A program made the translations under genes and the position numbers. The notes under the pieces were generated by a model that was given only the letters and a program-made list of their open reading frames with translations, searched no databases and was not told the DNA's origin. Shown here in pieces: positions 1 to 11,180 of a stretch of 64,000 nt of DNA. The number at the start of each line of letters is the position of its first letter. Position 1 is the first letter of the stretch. This stretch comes from Crotophaga sulcirostris (taxonomy: Eukaryota; Chordata; Aves; Cuculiformes; Crotophagidae), in NCBI GenBank assembly GCA_013397455.1, contig VYZB01000292.1:94858-158857 (forward strand), read 5' to 3'.

Positions 1-275
1 TTGGACACCTCCAGGGATGGCACAGCCATGATTTCTCTGGGCAGTCTGTGCCAGAGTCTCACCACTGTCACAGGAAAACATTTCTTCCAAAGATCTCATC
101 TAAATCTCCATTATTTAAGCTCAAAATAATTCCCTCCTGTCCTGTCCCTCCAGTCCCTGATCAAAAGCCCCTCCCCAGCTTTCCTGGAGCCCCTTTCAGT
201 ACTGTGAGGCTGCTCTAAGGTCTCTGCAGAGCCTTCTCTTCTCCAGGATGTACAACCCCGAACATCTCAGCCTGT
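1..275 (-). mobile_element. CR1 LINE fragment, 3' part, cut by window edge
   Basis: The + strand reads as the reverse complement of the CR1 3' region. Recognisable words in order are tccagggatgg, ctgggcag...gtgccag, tctcaccac, catttcttcc, cccctccccagctttcc and ccttctcttctccagg, ending near cagcctgtcctg. The element therefore lies on the minus strand. Its 3' tail lies left of the window, and its 5' end is truncated near 275, as is usual for CR1. It is diverged and carries no long open frame. The CR1 call is secure; the right boundary could move by about 20 bases. Confidence 0.88.
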
Positions 276-2300
276 CCTGAAGCAGAACACTGTGCTGGCC
301 ACCCACCTTGGACACAAAGCAAATCTAGCCTCCAGGAGTAAACAGCTTCCATTTTGCCTCATGGACCCAGTCCTCTTGGGATGACCACCCTACTGCAGGT
401 TGGATGCCCTGGACATCTAACACAAGCTGCTTTGGTGGTATCAAAAACCTCATCTACCAGCAAGGTGGCATGGAGGGAGCACAAAGTGAGAGCAAGCCAC
501 TGAAGCAGAATTTCCAACCCTTCTGCAAACAGCACTGGAGGTTTCTACAGGAAAACCATCAACCATCTCCCCCAACAAAAGTCTTAACTGCCCACTAAAA
601 TATCTGCTTGCCAGAAACGTTCAACCTGTGTGTGTCACTGCTTTCTGAGTCACATGGGAGGCCTGTATCAGTTTCCCTGCATGAGTCGCATAGAATTAAA
701 ATGTACAATAGGGTGAGAACATCCATTGCCCAACAGACTGTAGATGCAGAACTCCAGCCACTGTTCCAGTAGTTCCCACAGTGCCCCTCAGATTTCGTGG
801 CAAGGCGTGAGGTCACCAGACAAGGGCTTCCTAAGGTAGCTGAAATGTTAGTTTGGCCCTTGTGCAACACCTGATGCCGTCTGCGGTTGTATCAAAATCA
901 ACCTTGACCAATATGATGCAACAGTCTTGGCATAGAGATGCCAGTGTAAATTCTTGCCCTGCAGGACACAGAAACATTATCCAAATGAAGGAGGATCTCT
1001 TTGGGAGAGGTGTACCAGGAAACCCACAAAGCCCTATTTCTCCATACTGCTTTCCTGGTTTCCCCACTCCAATTAACTCACAAATCAGGCTGGATTTATA
1101 GAGGATTTTCATGTTCAGACTCTTGCATAGGACAGAGAAGGTCCTCTCTCTGAATCACTGGCACATTGTCAATGAACTCCTTGTCCTCACTCCTGCTTCT
1201 ATGAAGTTCTGCTGTGGCTTGATCCACATGGAGTTTTCTTTTTTAAACTTATATATGATCTTAATTTTGCAAGCACTGTTCATTGAAAGCAGTATTTTGG
1301 CTCTCCATGTTAAAAAAAAAAAATCAGTCTTTGTTTTCTTTCTCAGGGCTTTAACATTGTTTAGACCTAGTCCCCTCACTTTTTTGCAGTGGATGGGACC
1401 CAAAAGCCCAATAGTTAGGTTCATTTCTTTTCAGTTTGCCCCTGCAGTTTCTACTTGAATGAGGTATTTTGCAGCTGATGCTTCACTCTGCTCTAGCTGT
1501 TTCTAGGCGAAGGAAGTGGCTAATGGGATCAGACCCAATCCTGGCACTCCAGCAATGTAAGCGTTTAATTGTGCCACCCGATTTATCACCTACCAGGCAC
1601 TCCTGTGGTGATACCACTTTGCAGCAGCATCACAGCCACCAACACAGAGGTGATCGACACTGCTTTTTAAGAAGACATCAGCTCTTCAGGGAAAAGTGGG
1701 AATCCAATTATAAAGAAAATTAATTTCTTTTCTGCCATCATTATACTCAATTTGAAAGAAATCTCAGACAGAATGACTAATCAGGCTCCAGCTGACACAA
1801 CCTCAGCTGTTGGCAGCGAGGAGGCAGCCTGGGAGTGGTGAAAGCAAAGCAAAATGGTCACAGATTCCCCACGCCAAGCAGGGACATGCTGCCAGAGCAG
1901 GGGACCCTGTGCAAATTGCTCAAGCAAAGGAGGGAGCACTGAGTCCCTCCACAACACAGAGAAGCACAATAAAAGCTGCTTTCTGCCAGCTGAAAAATCA
2001 AAGGAAGGAGTTCCTTGTAGCTACACCATTTGAGAAATACATTCTTGGAGGGGTACCACAACATCGGTTGGTGGAATACAGTGTGAATTCCAGCTAGAAA
2101 CACCAGCAACAGGAACCAAGCTGACAGTAGGAAGGACAGATGGACAGCTAGAATGTGTGGGTGTTTACACATACACGTGATAAGGCAGCAAAAGCATCCC
2201 GAAACGTTGCTCTCTCCTTGACTTTAGGCTCTGGCTAAATAATGCTGCATTGTTTTGTATCAGGTTTTGCTCTTGCAGCCCGCTGAGGCTGAGAAACAAA
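276..2300. other. Unique sequence, no recognised feature
   Basis: No gene, RNA or recognisable repeat was seen. The only low-complexity item is an A12 run at about 1312-1323. Open frames here are below 120 codons, overlap one another on both strands and show no domain, so they are treated as chance. Confidence 0.5.
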
Positions 2301-2309
2301 GGGGGCTTC

Positions 2310-2700
2310 ATGCAGGACAAAAGGGGACTGTTCTACCTAATGAGGACCAGTTGAGAGGTATGGAGACAGCACCCTCTCACCATCGGATCGAGGGTTGCGA
2401 ACAAGCCCTATCCTCTGGCTAATGAAGAGCAGTTGAGAGGTGCGAGCGGGAGATGAACAGGAATGTCTCTTAGCAAAGAGGGGGCTGGTCTCAAGAGACA
2501 CCAAACACTGTCGCTCTGCAAGGGATAGCCCGGGAGAAGGGAACATGTTTAGGTTCATCTGTCACCGTGATGGCTCCTGACCCACTAACCTCTCAGGCCT
2601 TGCTCTCTGACCTCTGAATTTGACCTCTCCAAAGAGGCGCTGGTGCTCAGGCAGAAGTCCTCTATTGACTACCTGTCAGAGGGCACCTGCTTAAGGAACC
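2310..2700. repeat. CpG-retaining block with spaced 22-bp direct repeat; possible old solo LTR
   Basis: A 22-base word with core agttgagaggt occurs at 2338-2359 and 2420-2441. The copies match at 20 of 22 positions and lie 82 bases apart. The block keeps several CpGs (for example tcggatcgag and tgcgagcggg) in a CpG-poor window. A purine run resembling a polypurine tract (acaaaaggggac, about 2317-2328) precedes a TG. A solo LTR would fit this, but no matching pair of ends, target-site duplication or poly(A) signal was defined. The family is not identified and the boundaries are approximate. Confidence 0.25.
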
Positions 2701-2807
2701 CCATAGAAATTAAAGTCACAAAATGAGTCACAAGGGACTGTTTGAGCTGGGAAGCCAGCATTAGTCCCTGGCTGGTAAACCAATCTCCCTAATTATCTGT
2801 CAGAAGA

Positions 2808-2886
2808 ATCTCTCTTCTTTCTATTTTCTTTTCTTTCTCCCTTCCCCCTCCTGCTGCCCCCTTATCCCAGTCCCCTCCTTCTCTTT
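2808..2886 (+). repeat. Polypyrimidine tract
   Basis: This stretch of about 80 bases is almost entirely C and T, from tctctcttctttc through cccttccccctcctg to cccctccttctcttt. It is directly followed by an AT-rich spacer and then a G-rich purine stretch on the same strand (2931-2962). Mirror-like pyrimidine and purine tracts of this kind can adopt triplex structure, but that is inference. Confidence 0.7.
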
Positions 2887-2930
2887 GACTCATTATCTTA
2901 ATTTCCTATTAACCGAAGGGATTAAAAGCA

Positions 2931-2962
2931 GGGGAAGGTGAGGGGGTGAGGGAGGAGGCGGG
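2931..2962 (+). other. G-quadruplex motif
   Basis: Four G runs lie at 2931-2934, 2942-2946, 2950-2952 and 2960-2962, with loops of 7, 3 and 7 bases. This satisfies the usual G3+ N1-7 pattern. Folding is predicted from the pattern only. Confidence 0.6.
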
Positions 2963-4179
2963 AGGCAGAACCTGAAGAAAGAGGCTTCAAGGCTTCCACA
3001 CTGGGTCTTTGCAGGAGCTCAGGCAAGCAGACCAGCAACAACTTGGGCCACAGACCTGCCACACTGGGTCATGTTTTCATCTACAGCCCTCACTGCCATG
3101 ATCTAATTGAGTATAAAAGAAAACAAACCCTTGGTGGGGCAGTGTAAACCAAGCCTGTCCAAGGGAGGATGTATGGCTGTTCTTCATTTCCCCACCCTCC
3201 TCCCCTGCAATGTAATTCTATACAGCTGCACTGTAGTGTCTCTGCTGTTCGCTGGTGTTTCTCGTCTTGGGGACATTGAAAAGGGCTGTTGTGGTGTTCA
3301 GGGCATAGCTGTGCTCCAGGATCTCCTCTCTGCTCCCAGCTGAGCAGGGCTGGGCAGGACTTGGTTGCATCAGGACATTGCACAGGGAACAACATCATCC
3401 CCTCTGTCACGGAAGCTGCAGCCCTGTGGCTGAGGTTGACTCCTAAGAGCTCACTGGAAGAAGATTTGTGACCCGTAACTGGTTTATTAGTTTTGTTTTT
3501 CTTAGATAACGTCAAAAAAAGGCACAAGAATGTCGTTATTCACCAGGTCTGGATCCCTTTTTCTCTTTGCAATGTTAATACCTCTTGCAGCCTGATCTGC
3601 GAAGCAAGGAACGGTCTGATCCACCCTTGCCCTGATGGGGCATAGTTGGGAGTACTGCTGTTCCCCATCCTCCAGTGGGGCTGCAGATGGCAATGAACAA
3701 GTTGAAAGGTGGAATTATTTTCCACAATTGGCTCCTACTCTTTTTTGTCCACTGGCACACAGGAAAGCACATCAGCTGGAAACAACTGAGTGTCTGTCAC
3801 AAAATACATCCCCACTTTTCTAACGTCTAAACTGGGGGAGGGTTTTCTCCCTCAAAACTCTTGATTCAGCACTCCCAACCTCAACTAGGTTTATATCTGA
3901 AGTTTATCAAGCACCACATTACTAAGATACTGTTGAGAACAAAAATAACACTGCCATTTTTTTCAAACAAAATCTTTTTTTTTTTTTCAGGCAGAAAGCT
4001 GAGGCTCATGGTTCTCACCACCCTCCAAGGAATCTGTACTGAAGTCTGCACATCACATCAGAAAATTCCAGCACACCCACCTAGAATTTGAGTGGAGACC
4101 TGAGTAATGCTCTTCTAAAAATAACAACAACACTGTCAAATCCAAAATTCCTTTCTGGAAAGTGGGGTCCCTTCTCATT
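2963..4179. other. Unique sequence; one T13-CAG tract
   Basis: No gene or interspersed repeat was recognised. At 3975-3990 a T13 run is followed by CAG, which looks like a splice acceptor. The downstream frame, ending at 4091, has no recognisable domain and no matching donor was identified, so no exon is called. Confidence 0.45.
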
Positions 4180-4247
4180 GTGGGGGCGGTTGGATTAGAT
4201 GACCTTCGTGGTCCCTTCCAACTCCAAAACATTCTATGATTCTGTGA
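4180..4247 (+). mobile_element. CR1 LINE 3' tail fragment
   Basis: This is sense-strand CR1 3' end: ggttggattagatgacc, then gtcccttccaactcc, then the tail attctatgattctgtga. Only about 70 bases remain, which is typical of strong 5' truncation. The upstream sequence (4141-4179) shows no clear CR1 match. Confidence 0.88.
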
Positions 4248-4702
4248 AGTCCTGTGGCTGCATCTCCCAGCTGCCCAGGAGGCAGAATGCCCTGTTGCAT
4301 CCAGCATTAAAAAGCTCTTACTCTGGAAAAATGATGTTCTGAAAGATCTTAATTACAACAATAGTGAACAAATGAAAAAAAATAAAACCCCAAACCTCAA
4401 CGAAACCTCTGTCAAAAGCCCCAGCCTGGGATGGAATTTGCTCTCAACCCCAGCGGTCGCTCTGAGAAGCAAGGCCAGGTGGATCTGACCGCCTTTTCCC
4501 CCACGGATCACATCTGAGGCTTTACAACAAAGCCAGCTAGCAGGGAATTTTCACATGGGTCTAGGTTTCATCATGAAAAATTTTACCCTGTACTGCTCCC
4601 AAACCCTCCAACAGCCAGCACTGCATTTCAGTTCTATTCACAAATCTGGCTGTAACCCATTACTCTGTTAAAAGGCCAAAGATTTAATAGTATATAACTC
4701 CA
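4248..4702. other. Unique sequence, no recognised feature
   Basis: Non-coding in appearance. A short A-rich stretch lies at about 4371-4405. Nothing else was recognised. Confidence 0.45.
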
Positions 4703-4766
4703 CAGTTAGTCCCATTGGATTCCATGGGATTACTTTTGCGGCCAAGTACTAGCATTAAGTGTGAAT
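4703..4766 (+). repeat. Old amniote interspersed repeat relic
   Basis: The core cccattggattccatggg is followed by attactt, aagtacta and gcattaagtgtga. It resembles an abundant old amniote repeat whose core is a near-palindrome of the form CCCATTGACTTCAATGGG followed by words for adjacent dyads. The family name is not certain. The call rests on this remembered pattern, not on a search. Confidence 0.42.
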
Positions 4767-7700
4767 AAAGACATCAAACTATGGCCTTAAGTATCGGTGA
4801 TTCATCGGCAGAATTCCTAGAAGAGAGGGAATATACACAACAACCTCATAGCTGTGAAGTGACCTAACTAATATGTTGTTACGCTGATAGGAAAGCTGCA
4901 TCCACTGGGAGAAATGGAAAAATATATTGCCTAGTGGGGAAGTAACTGAAAGTGTGAACATTTCTTGCCCTATTTCTGTGCAAGATAGTTATGGGCTGTC
5001 AAATATCCCCTTATTCCTTTGCATGGTTTCTCACTCTGGGAGCCCCAGTGCAGCTGAGGAGAGGTGAGAGTTGCTGCTCTTTCCTGTCCAAGTGATGAGG
5101 GAAAGGAGGAGCTCAATAAGGTGTTGATTGCTCCTCTCATTTACCTGCAAGCAGAGCTGGGCTCACCCACAGCACCAAGTTCACCCCAACATAGTTGGGT
5201 TAAGCAGGAGAAAAGAATATCTCTTTCCCTGCACAAAAACATCACCAGTGAGGCAAATAAATATCAGATCAAAGCAAAGGTCCCAGAGCTAATGCTTCCC
5301 TTGCACTCAACATCAGGTATCTCCCATCACACCAGTCACCCCTTAATGAACTCATGAGAGTTTGGCCTCTGTTTTATTGGGTGAAAACATTTTCTCATGG
5401 TCAAATGATAAGGAAGCTTGATGCAATGGGTGACAAAGGACAAAAAAACCCCAACAGTGATGAAAAGACATTTTTCACATATTTTCTCCCTGTCATCTTC
5501 CAGGAAACTGATAAAACTGGTTTCAGATGTAGTTTTCATTCAAAATGCAACCGTATATATTTGGATTAAGTAAACCCAACCGTCTAGCACAGACGCTGAA
5601 GGAAGGCAGCATGCCCTGCTTAATGGCTCACAGCCGTGAGAAGAGAATGTAACCAAAGCCAGGAAAGAAAGCAGTACAGTTCCCATTTCCCTTCCCCACT
5701 GGCACCTATGAGGTAGATAAAGCGTCTCCAAAGAACTGCCTGTGCTTTCATAGGTCTGCGGTTTCTCTAGCAGTACCTGCGGAGAAACGTTTTTAGCTTT
5801 GATGCAAAAGCACGCAATGAATTTAGGAAGAAACATAAGCAATTAAACTACATAAATGGGAAAATCATCCCTGGGGCTTTAGTTTGGAAACATTGATGGG
5901 ACCAAAAACCAAACAATGAGCAATGATAACTAATCCCACCTTAATGTAAGGACACTTCACCTGCTTAGCCTGCCTTTTTTTTCCTCATGAAGAACACATA
6001 GGTAAGGATTTTTCTTTATCTTCCCATGAATTTGAAACAGTATCATATAAAATAAACCCCTTGAAGTAGAGTGTTGGGATGAAAAAGGGAACACCAGTAT
6101 TACCATACTCAACAGCTCCAAAGCTGAGGGAGCAGTGCTCCTCAAAGCCTGGGAAGTATCCTTGTTTCCAGCACCCCTCTGTGGATTAAACCCTAAATGA
6201 GCACCATTTGCTGTAGTCCAAGGCAGTTTTCCTGAGGCATGTGTCAGTGTTTTCAACACTCTTGGGCACTGCAGCTGGGCAGAAAGCAAAATCCACTATC
6301 CATCATAACTTCCAGTGTAATAAAACTCACTTGGATTCCCATTTGGAAAAGAACAGCCAAGATTTGGAAGTTTTCTACAAAGTAAAAAGTCCTAGAGTTT
6401 TCCACTAGGAAGAAAACCACATCTTTTCTGTTCTAGTAAAACCAAAGTGCTCTAATGGATGAGAACAACTCGGCTACAATTTGGTGCTGAATACTGAACT
6501 CCACAAAGGCAACCAGCTCCTCCTCCATGCTGTCTCTCTGTATGTCACCATGGTGAGAAGTCCTACCCTAACTCCAGTCACCCTACAAAGCTATGGTCTC
6601 TGAGTCTCTTTTGGAAGACATATACAGGCATCATCAATTCTCTTTAAAGGTCTGTTACACCCTGTGTGGGGTCACCAACCCTCTCATTCACTGTAAAAGC
6701 AAGAAGTTTATTTACTGTAATGGAGAAACCAAGATGAAGTGAAATGCTAGTGCTGAAATGACAAGATCCTAGTCCATTGAAAAAAGAGCTTTTTGATGTT
6801 ATCCAAACAAAACATGAAAGCTAAAGGAAGTCATGTCAACTTCATCCACTGGAAAATTTAGTTGAAACTGACATTCTTGGAAAACATTTTGATTTTAAAC
6901 TGAAATCTGTTTTTTCTTTTCAGTGTAACCTGTTATATAGAGTAGAGAGGGAAGAAAGGTTGGACCAGTTTTACTGGGTACATGCTCATAGACCTATGAT
7001 ACTGTGTTCTGCCCTGAATTTTGCCATAGAAACACCATTACATCTTGGATATTATCTTCAAAAGAAAAGACAGGGGTTGCAAGACTCAAGTCCGTCTGTC
7101 TGTGTCCAAGCTGGCTCCCACCCAAGCAGTCTGGAGTGGGGCAGGGCCACCTTTTTTCTCTTTATACCAGTGTGTATGGAAATGTTTTGCTTGTACAATA
7201 GTAATGAAATCAGTATGAATTTTAGTTTGTCTGACTGTTGGAAATACCAAGAGAATAATTCAAACATACACATTGATGCTAAGAGTAACACAGCTTGAAA
7301 CTCATTAGGAAGGGCAATGCTGCACATTTTTAAAACCAAGCATTTGTGCACTTCCTCCCCCTCCAATATCTTGGAAATGAGACAATGCAAAGGAGACAGA
7401 AGGAACCAGCAGCAATATCTCTTCCCTGGAAGTGTAATAATGATAAACAAATCCCTAAAGTCCAAGTTAAGAGTAAGAAATCACACTAAGGTGAAAAATT
7501 CCACAAACTCAGGTTTCTACTGAAGCGTCCACTCAGCCAAATTGTATATGTTTGGTGCAGGTTGGGTCTCATGTTTGGTACACATCCAAAGTCAGAAATA
7601 GCAAAGCATCAGGTTTTACACATAACAAGGAAAACAAGCATAGTTAATACCACAGGCAAGCAAAGCAGCTGAACTAACGATGCCTCAGCCTACTTACAAT

Positions 7701-8639
7701 GCAAAGCTTCCAGGCTATGCGGGTTGGGTTTCCTGGCCTTAACACTGCATTTAAACTACTTTTGCAAATGTAACAGGCCAGAACTGTCCCCTGTGCTCCA
7801 ACGAAGTATGTCCAATTCTGGTTTTGGCTGCACAACCTGAGCTGTTCATTCACCTTGCAGAGAGAGGTATGATCAAGGAAATCCCTGATGTGGGGCATCA
7901 CATGAGGAGGAATTCACTGGAAAACTGTATTGCTGAGGAGCTCTGAGGCTTAAGGGTGACCTTCGTCTTCTGTCCAGGACCATATGGCTCAATGCTCAGT
8001 GTTTTGAGAGCCCTAATTTTTCAGAAAAGTCTTTTGCAGAAGAGACAAGTTTCCTGCTCCAGTCATACGCTTGCATACGTTGAGGTCCAGAGTCTTCTGA
8101 CTATGTGACCAAAGGGACAAATACTACGTCAACATCTGCACTGTGATCTTTCTAACTCCTATTCAGAGAGCTACAAAAGCAACTCTCTGCTTCTGGTACC
8201 CAAACATATAATTCACACTGCCTTCCTCCTTGTCTTGCTTTTGCCTTCCCTCCTCCTGGGATTTCCCATGTCTCCCAGACAAGAGCCACTGCAAATGTGG
8301 AGCTGTGGCTCAGCTCAGAAGTGAAGCCCCATGGTACTGGAACAGACATAGAGATATAAAGACATACTAACATAAAGACAAAATCAGTTCAGAACCTTTA
8401 ATTTCTTAACCTATAAAAAGAGAGAAGCAGGACTCCTACTCAAGCATCTGAAGGATGCCTTCAGGCTGCTGAAGTCCTTGAGTCCAAGTTTCTCACCTGC
8501 ATTGCTTTAGACGTTCCTCTGCAGCACTCCTCTTTTTTTCTTTGCCCAGACTCCTCAGTCATCTTACCAGTGGAATGAATGATTCATGTTAAAACACTGA
8601 AGCGAGTTTAAAGCTAACTTTCAATGTAACGGATCCTCT
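4767..8639. other. Unique sequence, no recognised feature
   Basis: Nearly 4 kb without a recognisable gene, RNA or repeat. The longest open frames are about 110-135 codons, lack any domain and have shadows on the other strand. They are treated as chance. Confidence 0.45.
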
Positions 8640-8735
8640 TTCCCTCCTGGCTCCCTGCGTGGTGCTGGCGGAGGCTCCAGTGCTGCTGCTCAACAGCTGC
8701 TGCTCTCCATCTCTGGGGCAGCGTGGCTGCTGCCT
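8640..8735. repeat. GC-rich stretch with CTG-rich words
   Basis: A local GC-rich stretch contains gctgctgctc twice, near 8684 and 8697, and more ctgctg words up to about 8733. It is too imperfect to be called a trinucleotide microsatellite. No frame across it encodes a recognisable product. Confidence 0.35.
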
Positions 8736-11069
8736 CAGGCAAAGCCATCCTTACTGTACCCACCATTTTTAGCTTAAATTCCACCAAAGACCTGTTGAAT
8801 AGAGGTCACATAGGGTCCCCTGGCTGTCTCCAACACATATGCAGTAGTGAAGTGCTGAAAAGGTAAATGGTTAAATGAAATCTTGGATGTTTTATTTTCC
8901 TGTACTTGGTGCCAAATGATTGCTGAGCTCCTTAACAAAAAAAATAACAAAAAATCCACAACAGGATGTGTTCCAAATCAGCCACATAGCACAGCAAATA
9001 AATTCAAACACACAAAATTACTCTCCCTGACACAATAAATAATAAAAACAATATACAGAAACAAAATGGAGTAAGAAACAAACACGCCTTAAGCCACAGA
9101 TTGATCTATACATCTGAGTATCTATCATTCCTCTGTTTCTCTCTCTCTGTCTACTTTGGCATCTGGCATTAACCAGATTTTGAGAGACAACCTTTAATTT
9201 GCTCACTCTAAAGCAAGTCTGTCGTGCCAGAGACTTAGCAGATGATATACTCTGGCTCCAAGGAGTCAGCACTCTGGAGTCTTTGAGCATCCCACTCCAG
9301 ATCCGGGATAGAGCAGGACTAAGCGCAAGCACGTAATACTTCTATCACTCCCCTTCGATCTTCTGGACTTGTATAATTATTTACTACCTGGTCTGGCTGC
9401 TGGGAAATCTGGGGAAGACTTAGAGCCTCCTGCGAGGACCCTCTGGAGTTGTGGTATGCCCCAGGCTATCTCCTGGATTATGAAGTTTCCATTGTGTTTT
9501 CTGGAGGAGATGGTGGGGGAGATTAACAGGAAAAACATTGTCACAAACCTGAGTTGCTGTCATGACTCACTGCTTGGACCCAGCATCCTCCAGCAAGGCA
9601 GCAGCCCAGAGGCTCAGCTGGGTGCTCTTTGCTGTGGTGCTTTTAGATCCTAGGACGCATGCTGCAGTTAGCTGCAGGCTCCCCTTCTTGGCCAGCTGTT
9701 GGGAAGCTTGGGCTTGCACCCCCTCCTCCAGCACCCACCTAAACCAGGCACAATAGTGGTGGAGGCCAGCCAGGCTTCCCCAAACCCCCTCCTTCCTTCT
9801 GACTTCACTTGCAATTCTTCTTTTCTCCCAAGCCTTCCTTGGAGGTTTTGTTCTGCTTGCTAGGTAGGAGGGGAACTCTTCAATCTGTACACGGAGATGG
9901 AGAGAAAGAACATGATGTCCACCCTAAAACCCAAACCCTGGGAGTCATCTGCTCTGGCCAGGGATCAAAGGCTCCGTTCCATTTTTAACGGCTGCCCTGC
10001 CCCACCTTACTACTGCAGTGCATCCAAGCATGTTTTCCCATCATTTCATTGTGTGCCAGAGGATAAACAAAAGCCACCCCCTCAGTCCGAGGGAAGGATG
10101 CATTCTTGAGAACTGCTAACCCTCCGCTACAGATAAGTGCCTTTCCCACTGCAGGCTGTCACAGTTACTGTAAACCTTGACCGAGTCAGTTTTCCTGAGC
10201 TTACATGACAGAATGGCCAGCCAAAGGGGATGGATAGCTTCATTTTTTTCAAGAACAAATCTACAGATGTTGGGTTTAACCAAAAGGGGGGAAAAAAAAG
10301 CTCGGCAGGTTATTGACAGATAGTGGCAGGGGGAAAAAGAACTATTGAGAGACACATAGACAGGTAACATATACAAAATGCTTAAAAATAATGGCGGTGG
10401 GAGCTGATGTAATTTGTTTTCTAACAGGTTGCTTGTGCCTGGCTCTGTGGAATCATGGAAAGGCCAGCTGGGCACATGGAACCTCACCCCAGACCTGCTT
10501 TGGTCCATAGATGCTCACGAGGGCGTTTTACACCAGACCATAACTGTTCTCCCCCAGGCAGGGCCAGGGGTGCTCCCATTAGAGGTTAGAAATCCCTGGG
10601 GCAGGAGGATAATGGGGGATGCTCAACCTTGCATACCCCCTCAGGTGACTGGCATCCTCCACGGATCACTGCCTGGTGGTGAGGGACTCTCAGTTGGGGA
10701 CCGCAATCAGCCCCACAGCTCGGTCATCTCTGTAACCAGTTCTTCATCCCACCACCACGACTTTGAACAGAACCAAAAAAATCTATGCTTGGACATATTC
10801 ATTAGGAGTCACCTAGTTCCAAAATATGTCCCACCTACGAGGCCTCTAGAGCACAAAAGAGTGAAAGAGCACATCCCCCAAGCAACAGCCTTTTCCTTAG
10901 GCATCACCTGAAGGGCTGTTTAGATCCATGATGGAAAGAGCAAGGGCAGATGTTCCAGCTGATGAAGAAGTGGAGAGCGTACCAATGGTCTAAATCCCTT
11001 ATCGGACACGGCACAGGGTCAGCACCCACAAACTCTTGAATTTTTTATCTTGGAATATCTGCTCCTTTA
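8736..11069. other. Unique sequence, no recognised feature
   Basis: No repeat or gene was recognised. A 165-codon frame at 10414-10911 (+) has no domain, no splice support and low-complexity serine and histidine patches. It is considered chance. Confidence 0.45.
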
Positions 11070-11180
11070 TTTGGTTTCCCTCCACCTCAGTTTTCCCAGA
11101 TGGAAATGGGGATGATGGTGCAGCCCTGCGTTAGAGACATATCACAGATGCATTAATAAACAACTGCTCGGAAAATGTGC
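11070..11180 (+). mobile_element. MIR/L2-like SINE relic
   Basis: The words tccctccacctcagttttcc, then agatggaaatggggatgatgg, match the central and 3' part of MIR-like elements (CTCAGTTTCCCCATCTGTAAAATGGGGATAAT) in order and spacing. The part after 11120 is more decayed. MIR-like relics are old and occur at low copy in birds. Confidence 0.55.

Noticed and set aside
3975..3990. T13-CAG tract resembling a splice acceptor
   Set aside because: No exon with recognisable coding content or a donor follows. Such tracts are common in AT-rich DNA.
10414..10911. 165-codon open frame on the + strand
   Set aside because: No domain. Serine and histidine runs come from simple sequence.
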